Below, one piece after another: positions 47,809 through 60,170 of a DNA stretch of 64,000 nt (positions are counted from its first letter, which is position 1; every line of letters begins with the position of its first letter). The notes beneath the pieces are model-generated. The model saw nothing but the letters and a program-made list of their open reading frames with translations, was not told the DNA's origin and did no database searches. The translations under genes and the position numbers were made by a program. Source of the stretch: Solenopsis invicta (Eukaryota; Arthropoda; Insecta; Hymenoptera; Formicidae); NCBI RefSeq assembly GCF_016802725.1, contig NC_052670.1:9692141-9756140 (forward strand). The letters are read 5' to 3'.

Positions 47809-50597
47809 GTAGAATGTCAAGGAGAAACTTCCCGCATATAAATTGGAGTACTTTAGGTGTGAACGCATTCAATTTCACATTCTTTCATTCGATCTTCATC
47901 AGCATCTCGTCTGTCGCATTGGATAAAATATAAATATTCATGCTATAACTAATGCGTTGAATCGAGCATGAAAGGCGAGAGTTGCAATGTACAACTGGTT
48001 TTTCGGATTCTCTCTCACGTTTGCTTGTCACAGCGTTTCAATTTATTGGTTGATGGCTTATCCTAACAAAAGTGATCGACGACGCCAAGCAGCCGTTCGA
48101 TAAAAATAAAATGGTCTATTGAGTTGCAAAATAAATTCAAGTTACATACTATTAGTTGAACAAAAAATTTCTAATACTACTACTAATGACATATTATTCT
48201 GAATAATTATAATTTGTTATAATACTTACAATAAGAGCAATTCCGCGTGAAGCGGATCAGTCATCTCTCACAAACTTTTTCTTTTGCTATCAATGGTTAT
48301 TAATAATAAGTTGCAAATTTTTGCATTATTTAATATATATTATAAATACCAGTAGCAATAATTAACGCAATAATATGTAAATGAATACTAACAAGGAAAG
48401 GCACCGCCTCAGATTTAAACGAGCTTTTAAGGGGTAACACCACTGTAGAATTTTTGAAAAATCAATTTTTTTATTTCTTTATAAACTGCTTTGTACCTTC
48501 TAGAATGAGTTAAAAAAAGTGTTACAAAATTTCTTTTTTAAAATTCGCACTCCTTAAGTGTATTGGATTGCTTCAAAATGACTACCTACGGCACATCGAT
48601 ACCTGCTCGAAGAGTAGGCGGGCAGCTCAGTTTTAAGTGGCCTGCAAGCGGTGTGAGGGGCTTGAGGGGAGACAGTAATATTCTTTTTTACTATTTTCAC
48701 AAATGCGGAATAGCATCTGGAATAGCTTTTCTGTTATTCGTTTAAATAAGAATGCAACTAGTAATTTTGTGTCAATATAATATAATAATTAAATTAAATA
48801 TGAAAAAATTTCGGAAAATCTGTTTAATAAAAAACGTCTACATGACCCAATTTTCAACTATATGTTATCTGGATAAGAGAAGACAATAGTGACGTTAATT
48901 ATTTTTGTTAATTATATATTTGCAAAACTACATCTAATAGAAACGAAATTTTCGAGTGGTTGAAAAGGATTTGAAATACTTATTAATATCAACCATCGGC
49001 ATTGACGTCGAATAGATGTGCACTCATGTAGTCGGCGCCCTTGGATGAAAATAAAAGTAAATTTTAATCAGTCAACTGACCACGGTCAACCTGTTATATA
49101 ACACGGACTCAAGGACACGCAGACTTCCATTGATAACGTGCTCTGCCGGAATCCTGCTGACACGAAAAGATCTATTTCATGGAAGTGATTATCGTGCTTG
49201 CCCCCGAGGAATTAGGGTCCGGTTGTTCCAAGGTCGCCCCATGTCCGACGACTGTAGCCCTATTATCTAACTCAGAGTTCGCAACGATCTGCGCATTTTG
49301 GGCCGATTCCTTAAGCGACGTCCACTTTTACCCCCGCTACCGCTCGCCACCCGATGGTCGAGCTCGCGATCACGCGAGCGGCGCTCTGCCTCAGGAGCAT
49401 CCGTTAAAAATACGCTAGTAGCGTACCTTTCGAGAAAAATTTTTTTTTTAACTTAATTTTTATAATAACAATAATGTACGGTAATTAGAATTTAGACAAT
49501 AGCTTTCTACATCACCCTTATGCAGTACATATTTTATTTTCTTTGATTTTTTAGTGGACTAGGCCTACTTGGGAAACCACATAAAAAAAACGCATCAATA
49601 ATAGTACCTCATGTGTGATGTGGAAAGCTATGTACGGTAATTAGAATTTAGACAATAGCTTTCCACATTACCCTTGAGGTACTTTAGTAGAAGGGCATAT
49701 ATTCAACATACTTCTGAGATGGAAACGCCCCTGAGGCCACAGCGCTCGGCGCGCGATCGGCAGCTCGGTACGCGGGGTATGTGAGACTCGCCGACCTAGA
49801 CGTGACCGGCATACTTACCGGCAAAACCCAACTTTTTTTTGCGTCTCATCTCGAGACGGATCACGGAATCGAACTAAACATTCACCGCGAAGCCTAACCT
49901 ACCCTAACCCAACGACGATGTTTTACGTAAGCAGTAAACCTGGCTTGGCCTACGCGAAGTGCTCCCAATACTTTCCTGGGATTCGGCCGCCCATCAATAA
50001 CCCCCATTCCTCTTCGCTAACAACTCCGACGAATAGGCATTGAATATAGGCGCCGAAAATCTGCGCATTTTTGCATTTAAAATTTTTACATGCACTGTTA
50101 TCTGTTTATCTTTACTTTTCCGTTTACATTAGTAGAAAAAATTGCTATTATATACGCGAACATTATTCGACAATATCAAAAAGTAGCTGATATTATCGTG
50201 ATGACGATAATACACTGCTTACAGATGTTATTTATTTATACAGTTTTGTAATTTGCAAAAAAATTTCATATGTGCTATTGTTTTTTAATCTATATTTTTT
50301 CGTGTATTGTAATAGAAAAAATTTCTGGTGTGTGCATATTTATTTTTAACAGAACATAATGACGGATGTAACAACAACGATAATACATTGTTTGGCAATG
50401 ATAATATCATTTATTTATCATCAGTTTCGCAATTTGCAGAATATGGGATTTAAATACATTTTAGGTAAGCTAATTAGAACTACATAGAATCATTTTTACT
50501 GTTTATGCACATTCTCAGGATTAATTAAATTAATATTTCTTTAAAACTTACATAAATTAAAAGTTTATAAAATTAAGCTATTTTAAAAGTTACGTTT
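47809..50597. other. Mixed intergenic DNA with GC-rich islands and small repeats
   Basis: No gene could be assigned. 48436-48500 (GGGGTAACACCACTGTAGAA) looks like a transposon terminus without a partner. 49145-49430 and 49720-50050 are GC-rich; the 79-codon frame at 49179-49418 has no recognised domain. A ~45-bp repeat (TACGGTAATTAGAATTTAGA, CAATAGCTTTC) occurs at 49478 and 49632. An imperfect hairpin (GTACCTCA ... TGAGGTAC) spans 49605-49684. I found no snRNA or rRNA match. Confidence 0.4.
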
Positions 50598-51112
50598 AAC
50601 AGGCCGTGTTTTGAATGATTTATTTGACAGCTACGCTGAACTGTGTTACTTTACTATCCATTTTAATGATTTAATAATACCCAAGTTTTGATGCAAAAAA
50701 CTATTATTCACAAACTATTATTTGAGTAACTATAAAAAATTTTTTTGCGCACAATGATTAATTGCTGGATTAAAACAACTGATCTATTTTACGAGCACAT
50801 AAGTAAGATAAACATCAGCATTTCGCGCAATAACACAATTTGTTTCATTTTTGTATGATTTCGTGTGACAATAGAATCTTTTTTTTCGCGAATATTAAAA
50901 ATACTAAATGTTTTGGCCGGTACGCCAACGATGTAATTACGCGGAAAGAGATGCCTACTAATTATGCAAAACTGGACCATTCATAAAACCGGTTCTTCCC
51001 GAGCGGCGCGTTAAAGCTCACGTTACGATAGCGAAGAGTAAAAATCTCATATTTCAGTTTCTAAATTTGTATGCCATTTTTAACGTTACATAATGTTATG
51101 CTCGCTGGTACA
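50598..51112. repeat. Dispersed repeat copy 1 (~515 bp)
   Basis: Nearly collinear with 61793-62345. Shared blocks are GGCCGTGTTTT(G/A)A(A/G)TGATT, GACAGCTACGCTGAACTGTG, AACACAATTTGTTTCATTTT and CCCGAGCGGCGCGTTAAAGC. A minus-strand frame is partly conserved in both copies (FSIFNIREKKDSIVTRNHTK), but with indels, so it is probably non-coding. Confidence 0.7.
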
Positions 51113-52705
51113 CACTGACAATTTAATTTATAGCGATACCGCGTTGGATACCAGCTCGGAACTCTGTCACCTGCTGATGACCTTACATTAATATTGTGGG
51201 ATCAATTAAGGGCTTTTAGATAATAAGTATAATATGTATATTTCGTTGAGTGTCTACAGAACGCTCTCTTGACTCGTAGGATCGTTTCTCTCTGATCGCT
51301 CGAAATCTTCTGCCTTTGGCTTGTTCTGCCTACTCGCCTTTACCCCTTTTTCCTGATACATACGTGCGTCCATTCGCAGATGTTACATTTACGCGCTTTG
51401 AATACAATTGATTGTGTGTTTTATGACGCTACCATAGAACAACACATGTTTCGAACAATGGCAATCCTTTTCGTCAAACGACGCTTTTCTTCTACGACAC
51501 ATGTTCTTTCGCTCTCTCTCTCTCTCTCTCTCACTCTCATACTCTCATTCTCACTCTTTTTCCTTAGCTAACATTTTAACATCCTACAATATAGTAATAA
51601 TTAATCGGCGAAAGATAAAGAAATACAATAGTGTTACATTCCGTTCACTCGCGAACAAATGAATCACGACAATCTGTATTTTCTTCACACATAGATATTT
51701 CACATCAAAGTTATGTCCCGATTCTCGATTTAGTACGTCTCACGTCCTTGTTTATGTCAAAGAACCAACACGTGTAATTAAACCTGCAAGACCACCCAAA
51801 AGACGAAAACTATATTTGAAGGAACCGACATCATTAAGTTGTCCTAAATTATTTTAAAAAATAATTTTGAAATAATAAGTAATCTAATAAATAGTTTCCT
51901 TCTTCTCTTTATATAAAGAGCCAGTAAAATCTTTTCATCTTTTTTATAATCAAATTCAAATCCTCGAAAAGAGAGTCGTTATCAAGGTCGTTTCTAAGAT
52001 TTTGTAGCTGATTCGTGACTTATTACACGTGTACATACTAGTAATAGAATCTTGAGCAATTATTTCTACAATTCTTTTTTTCATTCCGATCGTTCTTATT
52101 CGACGATTACGACCTACGTCAACTTTTGATGCCGACATCAAACAATTACTATTTAGAATTCTGCGGTCCAGTCGGTTAAAAAGTTTTGCAATCAGGATGC
52201 ATACGATTTGGATAACGTACTGCATATAATCTTGCTGCACGTATACTTACACAGTGTGCTTTACCATAAATTAAATACATATCGGCGTATTTGTTGTTAT
52301 TATAATGATGCATTCTTCTTTTATAAACAATAATTTTCTTTTTATAAACAATAATTTTAAACAATAATATGCTTAGTCGCAAAAGGAAATCATGATAGAT
52401 GCAATTTTTTTCATTATTTTTTTATATTTGTGTATTTGATACATCTCAACTTTCCCAGAGGTGGCACCAGACATTACAAACTTTATGAATATTTTACTGG
52501 TCGCATCATCTAAGTATTTCACATAAAAGTAACTTTTTGTGAAAAAAAAATGTACCGATATAACAACGAATACAATGATATGTTTAGTTTACTGTGAAGC
52601 AAATTGTATAAACGTGCGTACGGAAAGATTGAATGCGAAGCATTATCCAAATTGCATGCATTCCGATCGAAAATCTTTTGAGCATTAGATGATCTCGGAA
52701 TAGTA
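51113..52705. other. Intergenic DNA with (CT)n tract
   Basis: No gene supported. A (CT)n microsatellite lies at ~51509-51533. The rest is AT-rich; open frames at 51956-52382 lack domains. Confidence 0.5.
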
Positions 52706-52952
52706 GAGGAGAAGAAACACCCATGTTTATTTTATATGTAATTAAGTGCTGAAATATACTCTTCAAAAGTTTAGAAGTGTTCAAGAATAAAAATGACTTA
52801 TAACTTAATTGTTAGCTGTTGTGCATTAGTGTACTGGTAAAACTACAAAAAGTTGTCAAACGAATAAGTCTATAAGCAATTGTTAGAATTCGTCACTTAA
52901 TAATGAAAATAACAGGAGTAGCGGTAATATCCGCAGTAGCCTCCTTCTCTTC
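52706..52952. mobile_element. Internally deleted relative of the 0.9-kb TA-flanked element
   Basis: Starts GAGGAGAAGAAACACCCATG and ends CCTCCTTCTCTTC, each flanked by TA. The interior matches 11087-11977 around TTTAGAAGTGTTCAAGAATA, ATAAGCAATTGTTAGAAT and CGTCACTTAATAA, but it is only 247 bp. Confidence 0.7.
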
Positions 52953-53166
52953 TAATTAATAAAACTATGTTGAAACTGATGGTGATCGTCGGATAAGAAT
53001 GATCGAAACAAAAGAGAAAATTTTAGAAATGATTGAAGACAATAAATTTACATTTGTGATAAGCAATTAGATGTTAATAACAGTTTACAAAATATTGAAA
53101 AATGAACAGTTACTTCCGTTTCATCGTACATAGATACAAAGACTAAAATCTAAGAAATTATCTATA

Positions 53167-55272
53167 CCAGGGATGGGCATGATTGACTTTTAATGATTAA
53201 CGATCGATGAATAAAAATTTATTTGTTATTCAGCCTTTTGTAAATGATGAATAAAAATTTATTTGTTATTCCGCTACTTGAAAATGATGAATAAAAATTT
53301 AAACGTTATTTAGTCACTCTTGAATAATGAATAAGCACTTATCTTTATTTAATACATCTTGAATAAGGAACAAAAATTTATTTTCCTATTCAATTCTCTT
53401 TGAATAACGAAATAAACAACTGAAATTATTATTATTTTTATTCTATAAATTCCATAATAAATGTAATAAATATATTATATTAAAAATTTTAAAAACTATG
53501 TTAACCGATAACATTTTTTTTTCAAATGCTCCTTTACATTCTTTAATTATCAGTAAAATAATTTTAAATTATTAAAACATATATGATCAGTTAATGCTGA
53601 GGTACTTATTTATTACGAACAAAATTATAAATTAATCTTTATTTGGTATTCAGAATTTATAGAATAAAAATAATAATAATTTTAGTTGTCTATTTTGTTA
53701 TTCAAAGAAAATTGAATAAAAGAATAAATTTTTGTTCCTTATTCAAAATGTATTGAATAAGGAATAAGTATTGAATAAAGAATAATTTAGTCAAGAATGA
53801 CTAAATAACGTTTAAGATTTTGTTAGTAAGAAGACTTACTTCGGTCGCAGCTAGATCTTAGTGCTTATATTTATTTGTGTAATTTTATATACTTCTTCGA
53901 ATTCAAGCAGAATGTGCGCCAAATTAATTTTCGGTCGTAACACAGCATGTCGAATAAGAGTTAGTAATATCACTATTTATATTAAATTGATTAATTTAAT
54001 ATAATAACTTATGTTATTGATGAAATTATGTTAACCAATAACGTTTTTTTCAAATGCTCCTTTACATTTTTTAATTATTAGTACAAAATCATTTTAAATT
54101 ATTAAAATATATATGTTCAGTTAATGCTAAGGTAGTTATTTGTTATGAACAAAATTAAAAATTAACTTTTATTTGTTATTCAGAATTTATAGAATAAAAA
54201 TAATAATAATTTCAGTTGTTTATTTTGTTATTCAAAGAGAATTGAATAAAAAAATAAATTTTTGTTTCTTATTCAAGATGTATTGAATAAAGGTTGTATT
54301 GAATAAGTGATTATATTCATTATTTAAGAATAACTAAATAACGTTTAAATTTTTATTCGTCATTTTCAAGCAGCTAAATAATGATGAAATTTTTATTCAT
54401 CATTCACAAGTGGCTGAATAACTAATAAATTTTTACTTATTATTTGTGAGATGCTGAATAACAAATAAATTTTTATCCATTATTTACAAAAGAACAAATA
54501 ACGAATAAATTTTTATTCATTATTTATAAGATATTTGTTGTAGAGGCGTTTATTGCGGAATATTAGCGAATAGTATTCGCTCAAGAAAACACACTTAAGA
54601 CACGATTATAATTATTGAAATAATTAATATTTTAAACGAATGAAATCAAAATTTTAAATAAGCAGTTGTGTCAAAAAGAAAATCGCGGGGTCTATACGCA
54701 CGGGGAAATAAACAAAAGTGAGTTATTTGAGTTCGAGACACCAACGAAATGAGCCGCTTAGATATAAATACAAAGGCGCTTGTAACGCTAAAATATAAAA
54801 AAGAAATTATATCGAATTATATTTTCCGACAATATTGAATAACAAATAAACTTTATCCATTATTTACAAGAGGCCGAATAACGAATAAATTTTTATTCAT
54901 CATTCACAAGTGGCTGAAAAACGAATAAATTTTTATTCATCGTTTATATGAGGCCGAATAACGAATAAAATTTTATTTATAATTCACAAGTGGCTGAATA
55001 ACAAATAAATTTTTATTCGTCATTTATAAGAGACCGAATAACAAATAAATTTTGATTCATTATTTACAACGGGTTGAATAACGAAAAAATTTTTATTCGT
55101 TATTTGCAAGAGGCTGAGTAACGAATAAATTTTTATTCATCATTTATGAGAGGTCAAATAACAAATACATTTTTATTTATTATTTACAAGAATAACCGAA
55201 TAACGAATAAATTTTTATTCGTGATTTTTTTATTATTTAAATAAAAAATTATTCAATAATGCCCATCCCTGG
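53167..55272. mobile_element. Foldback element, 2.1 kb, CCAGGGATGGGC termini, tandem-repeat arms
   Basis: The termini CCAGGGATGGGCATGATT and AATAATGCCCATCCCTGG are inverted. The left arm contains tandem GATGAATAAAAATTTATTTG units. The right arm (54310-55240) has many ~40-48-bp units of GAATAACGAATAAATTTTTA and TTCATCATTTACAAGAGGC in the opposite orientation. A partial internal duplication links 53440-53760 and 54010-54290. The CAGGGATGGGC terminus is hAT-like. No transposase, and no clean 8-bp target duplication. Confidence 0.75.
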
Positions 55273-55499
55273 ATACAAATAAGGTGTTATAGCCTAGCCA
55301 TAACACGGTGCATGGCAACAAGAATCAATTACCATGACCCGAAAGTAAAACCATTTAGCAAGCACCTTCGCAATACGAGGCAAAATCAACAATCCCATAA
55401 ATCCATCGGGCAACGACCGAAAATGTGTACGCGCGTACGCGCTAACAAAGCGGAAGTAATTGCGCCAAGCAGCGGCTTATGTTAGCGTAATCACTTCAG

Positions 55500-55507
55500 T
55501 ATAAAAA
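55500..55507 (+). promoter_or_regulatory. Probable TATA box of DHDDS
   Basis: TATAAAAA in TTCAGTATAAAAAGACC, ~165 bases upstream of the DHDDS ATG, in a locally GC-richer region with a palindromic GTACGCGCGTACGCGC at ~55428. It fits a promoter placed before exon 1. Confidence 0.5.
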
Positions 55508-55721
55508 GACCGCCCGACAATCGAACAGCGCAGTAGCTTTTATGTATCTATACGCACTCTCGAAGCACTTTCAAAGCGCGCAATAGTTAGAGGGTTTCTA
55601 GCAATAGCTAATTCGGAACAACTTTCTAACAACTTCTACTAGAGTCCTTAGATTCGGAACGCACCTTTATGGATAATGCACCTTCATGGATAACGAAGTG
55701 TATCATGAACTGGCTGCAATA

Positions 55722-57311
55722 GGGGAGACCGGGGATAAAAGTTCCGATTTTAAGAAAATATCAAAAATAGTAAAATAATTTGTTGTTCCTTTGACTATTG
55801 ACTGATTTATCATCAAATTTATTGTATTTTAGGATTATAAGGTTAATTGTAGTATATTATCATTGATTTTTGTACAAAGTTATTTATAAGTGTCAGAGTC
55901 AGAGAGGAACGTTTTACCCCTTCATGGGGTTAGTTGTTACCAAAAGCACTGGGGTAATTTGTTACCAAAAGATATAAAGTCATTTAAAGAAAAAAAGAAA
56001 ACATCTTTTAATAAATCAAAACACGTGAATTACATTTATAATTAATATTTAATGAGGTAACGAGACAATCAGGTACATTAAAGCTAAACAACTGATATTT
56101 ATATTTAATTATAATTATGTTAATAATCATAGAGTTTATAATAATTATAAACCACATTTAAAACTATATTTTATCTCATTTTTTTGTGACAAACATTTGT
56201 ATTTATGAGATCAGTACTTTGAAATGATCTTTACGATCCTTCTAAATAATAAATTTAAAAATCTAATCTAAATAATAATAAAATAAAATAATGATCAGCT
56301 TTTTAGGAAAACAATATTAAGATAATCTTTGTAATCTTTTTACGTACCTAATTTAAATAATGATAAAATAAAAATGTAATCAACCTTTTAGAAGAACAAT
56401 AAAAAGTTAAATATTAAAAACTTAAAAAAGAAAGCAGAAATAAGAACATTTTATTAAAATAAAAAATTTTTTACCTATGAAAATATGGCGCTACTGGATA
56501 AGAAAAGCAAGGAAAAGAATTGGCAGAACGAATGCAATAAATGTAACACTTGTAAAATATGCGTTTTAAAAACAATTAGAAGTAAGTTACAGATTAAGTT
56601 TCTTTAACATTTAAGTAACATTGTAAGTTATAATAATTTTCTAAGTTACTATTATACTTTACAACATTTGATTATTAGATAGATATTTAAATATCTAAGA
56701 GCGTCAAGTTTTTGTAGTTTAAAAATTTTTTATTTTAATAAAATTTTCTCATTTCTGCTTCCACTTTAATTCTTTGACACTAAATGTTGTATATTCCATT
56801 AAAACTTTTCCTGTCTTTTGTTATATGTCCGCATCCTATAATAAAATGAGAATCGATATAGACAACTGCACATATGCGACAGGGAAAATTTTTCCAAGGT
56901 AACAGCGTACCCCAAATTACGGTAACAACTAGCCCCATTCGACACATGTAACATCTTGATACAATTTTTTGCCTACATATTAAAATAGACGAATAAACAC
57001 TAGTGTATCATATTTCTGAATGTCTATCCATCTACATAAACACAATAAATAATAGGAACTACCTTAAATAAGCAAAATAGACCAAAAAATTACGATAGAC
57101 AAATATTTACTTACTTGATTTACGAGCATGTCTTTGCACAGACCGCGGCGTAAATTAAGTTAAACGCTATTTGCAATATTAAGATAGTTGCCGCACTTGC
57201 GTGATCGGTTGTTGTTTCGTGACGTACTTAGAACATATCGCTATTTTTTTTATGTTGAAATTATAATCACCGTAACATTGTACCCCAGGAACATCTTACC
57301 TCGGCCTCTCC
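55722..57311. mobile_element. TA-target DNA transposon inserted in DHDDS exon 1, 1590 bp
   Basis: The left terminus GGGGAGACCGGGGATAAAAG (then TTCC) and the reverse complement of the right terminus (GGAGAGGCCGAGGTAAGATG, then TTCC) match at about 75% over ~25 bp. TA sits immediately outside both ends (55720-55721 and 57312-57313). Inner inverted repeats GGGGTTAGTTGTTACC (~55925) and GGTAACAACTAGCCCC (~56920), with a second pair GGGGTAATTTGTTACC / GGTAACAGCGTACCCC-like, support a single element. No transposase recognised. Confidence 0.85.
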
Positions 57312-57689
57312 TACTTGGTTTTGAACATCATAAAGACCGGAAAGGTTCCCAGGCACGTAGCGTTCATCATGGATGGTAACAGACGCTACGCGCAGAAACG
57401 AAACATGACAAAAAAGGAGGGACACTTAAAGGGGTATGTATCTTTGAGAAAAGAGTTTGCAAATGCTAATCTGTATATGTGTTACATATTTTATTTGTGA
57501 CAGGTTTGATAAAATGATTGAAACGTTGAATTGGTGCATGGACCTTGGTATTAAAGAAATCACAGTTTATGCGTTCAGCATAGGCAACTTTAATCGTAGC
57601 CAAGAGGAACTTGATGGCCTCATGGATCTCAGTAGGCAGAAATTTAACAACCTCTTAAAAAATATATATGTATTTTAAATCAAGCGTTA

Positions 57690-58783
57690 CAATGCGGCAC
57701 AATTTTAAATCTTCCCAAGCAGGAAAGAAATAGTTAAAAAATGTTTTTTAAATGTTTATTTTTTTTTAATATTCCTTTTCTCAACTCGTTTTGGAAAAAA
57801 AATATTTATTTAACATTTATTTAACATTTTTTTTTACTGAAGAATTATTTTAAAAATTGTTATCTCAAAAATACGTTTTTAAAACGTTTATTTAATATCA
57901 TGTAAACATTTATTTTTCACAAATTAGTTATTTCAGAAAATGATTTCAGTTAACATTTTTTAAACATTTTTTAATTAACGTTTTATAAATATTTATTTGT
58001 CATTAATAATTCATTTGAGATAACGATTTTACAAAATATTTTTTAAATGTTTATTTAATATTATGTAAACATTCATTTGCTATTAATTGTAGGTTAGAAA
58101 AAATGATTTTAATTAACATTTTTTAAACGTTTATTTAACGTTTGGTTAATATTTAGTTTTCATTAATTATTTGTTATCGAAATAATTTCAGTTAACATTT
58201 TTTAAATCTTTATTTAACATTATGCAAACATTTATTCCTCATTAATTTTTCATTATACAAATTAATTTCAGTAAACATTTGCGTAACGTTTATTTAATAT
58301 TTTTTCAATTTACTTTGTTTTTTTATATATACTAGCAAAACAAGCGCGCGTTACACAACTTTCGATATTATATATAAGCTTCAAATTATAAATTTACTAT
58401 TAACCCTGGATATACATAACGTGAAAATGCGATCTCTGCGATAACAGTAGCTCGCGATCAGTGTGTAGCGCGGGAGAACCAAAATCAGCATTACGAAAAA
58501 GCGTTAACAATAAACTTTGAGAAAGATACAATTATCGATTTATAATATCGAATAACATGCACTTTTTCAGATAGAGAAAGATAGGAGAAATATTTTTCAA
58601 GTTTTTATTTTTTATGAATTATTCATTTCAAAAAATAATTTTATTTAACATTTTTTAATGTTTATTTAACATTATATAAATTTACTTTTAATTATTCACT
58701 TGAGAAAATGATTTCAGTAAATATTCATATAACATGTACTCAATATTTCTTTAATACTTTTTTAATGTTTATTTTTTATGAAG
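57690..58783. repeat. Degenerate repeats in DHDDS intron (AACATTTTTTAAACGTTTAT)
   Basis: Repeated AACATTTTTTAAACG and TTTATTTAACATTATGTAAA motifs at ~60-130-bp spacing. Similar in sequence style to 20096-20400. Confidence 0.5.
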
Positions 58784-58991
58784 TACACCCACGGTAATTG
58801 ATTCTGTCCTTCAGAATATTTTTTAAACTGAGAAGTCACCATTTTTCTACATACTCGCAGTTCATGATTAATATAACGACTAGAACTTATTGATCGTTAC
58901 GTTAATCATGAAATGTAAGTATGTAGAAAGATAGCGACTTCTCTGTTTGGAAATTTTCCACATGGACAGAATCAAAGTCCTTGGGTGTACA
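58784..58991. mobile_element. Foldback MITE in DHDDS intron, ~208 bp
   Basis: The left end TACACCCACGGTAATTGATT pairs with the right end AATCAAAGTCCTTGGGTGTA. Inner pairing includes GAAGTCACCATTTTTCTACA / TGTAGAAAGATAGCGACTTC and TTCATGATTAA / TTAATCATGAA. Confidence 0.75.
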
Positions 58992-58994
58992 CAA

Positions 58995-59686
58995 GACTTA
59001 ACGTCGTTATCGTTTTCGTTATTTTTTTACGGTAACGAGCATCATCTTTTTATGTCTGTAACGGTAACGGTAACGTCGTTACATTTTTACAGTAACGGAA
59101 TTCATCCGTTACTTTTTCATTACTTAGTTCCTTATTATTTATTCAATAGATCGCGCGCTGATCGCGCATTAGAGTATTGATTGGATACAAATATTTTTAT
59201 CCAAATCAATTGGAAGAATAAATTTTCAAAATCATAATAATGCGCAATGTACATACAATTAGAAAATGGTTTTAAATATTCACTTACTCATTAAATTAGT
59301 TTAAAATTGATTTGTATTGATCAATTTTTTTATATTGATCAATAATGTTTGATTAATCATCATTCATAATCAATTATAATCATTCAAATGTGATGATTAT
59401 GAATCGTAATTGTAATAAATTTTAGTGAAAGAATCAGTTTTTGAGTGTACATAGAATGTCTTTTTATCACAACAAATAGGTTTTTTGTCATTGTTCTACA
59501 TTAAAAGACTCCATACGATTTGAGTAAGAAAAAAACATCGGTTAAATTTTTTATTTTTAATATTTTACAGTTTTCTGACGAAAATTCAATTAATTGATAA
59601 TATTTTTTTTACATAAATTGTATGGAATTTTTTCCAAATTTTGTATTTACTATGGTATAAAAACTTAAAATTTCTTTCGTTATGAA

Positions 59687-59725
<39 letters not shown>

Positions 59726-60170
59726 TGTTGAAAAAATTTTGATTTATTTCTGAGATGTAAAATGTGACGAAGTTTAAATCTAAAAACAATGTTTAATCTA
59801 AATGTCTATAAAAATTGTGCAGTATAAAAATAGTAAAAAGTAAATAAGATATTAATATAAGGAATTTGAAAAATTATTAGACAAGTTAAATAAATATAAA
59901 AAAAACTATGTTCTATACAATTGTATATAAATTTAGAGAATTTAAAGTTTTAATATTTACTACTACATGCAATATTAATTATTAAATAAAGTAATTTTAA
60001 AATCTAATAACTTGATACTTTAGCATTAGAAAAAAATGACAAAAAAATAACAAATCGTTATTTTCAAAGTAACGGTAACGGTAACGAGTTACTTTTATAA
60101 AATCACTGACGAATAACGTTAACGAGTTACTTTTTACAAAATGTAACGCGTTATTTTTATAAAATAACGT
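58995..60170. mobile_element. Element with TAACGGTAACG-rich ends in DHDDS intron
   Basis: The left flank has TTAACGTCGTTATCG, ACGGTAACG and CGTTACTTTTTCATTAC. The right flank has AGTAACGGTAACGGTAACGA, GTTACTTTTTACAAAATG and AACGCGTTA. Related GTAACT/AGTTAC repeats occur at 63268-63375. The interior contains a (CA)n microsatellite at 59690-59719. Its right edge lies only ~15 bp before the exon 3 acceptor. Confidence 0.5.
59690..59719. repeat. (CA)n microsatellite
   Basis: About 14 uninterrupted CA dinucleotides. Confidence 0.9.

Noticed and set aside
49790..49830. U1 snRNA-like ATACTTACC string
   Set aside because: Only the 9-base 5'-splice-pairing word matches; the following sequence does not resemble U1.
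53200..55240. Regularly spaced short repeats resembling a CRISPR array
   Set aside because: Units are contiguous, degenerate and inverted between arms, in a eukaryotic transposon with inverted termini.
55283..55668. Possible solo LTR (TGTTATAG start, TATAAAAA box)
   Set aside because: No partner LTR or matching TG..CA end was found, and the TATA box and leader lead directly to the DHDDS start codon, so a gene promoter is simpler.
57289..57311. Splice acceptor at ACCCCAG giving an exon that begins 25 bases before the DHDDS homology
   Set aside because: The added residues are transposon terminus sequence, and no upstream donor gives a compatible phase; the in-frame empty site with TA duplication explains the data better.
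57188..57379. 63-codon frame overlapping DHDDS exon 1b
   Set aside because: Different frame from the conserved cis-prenyltransferase sequence; begins inside the transposon.
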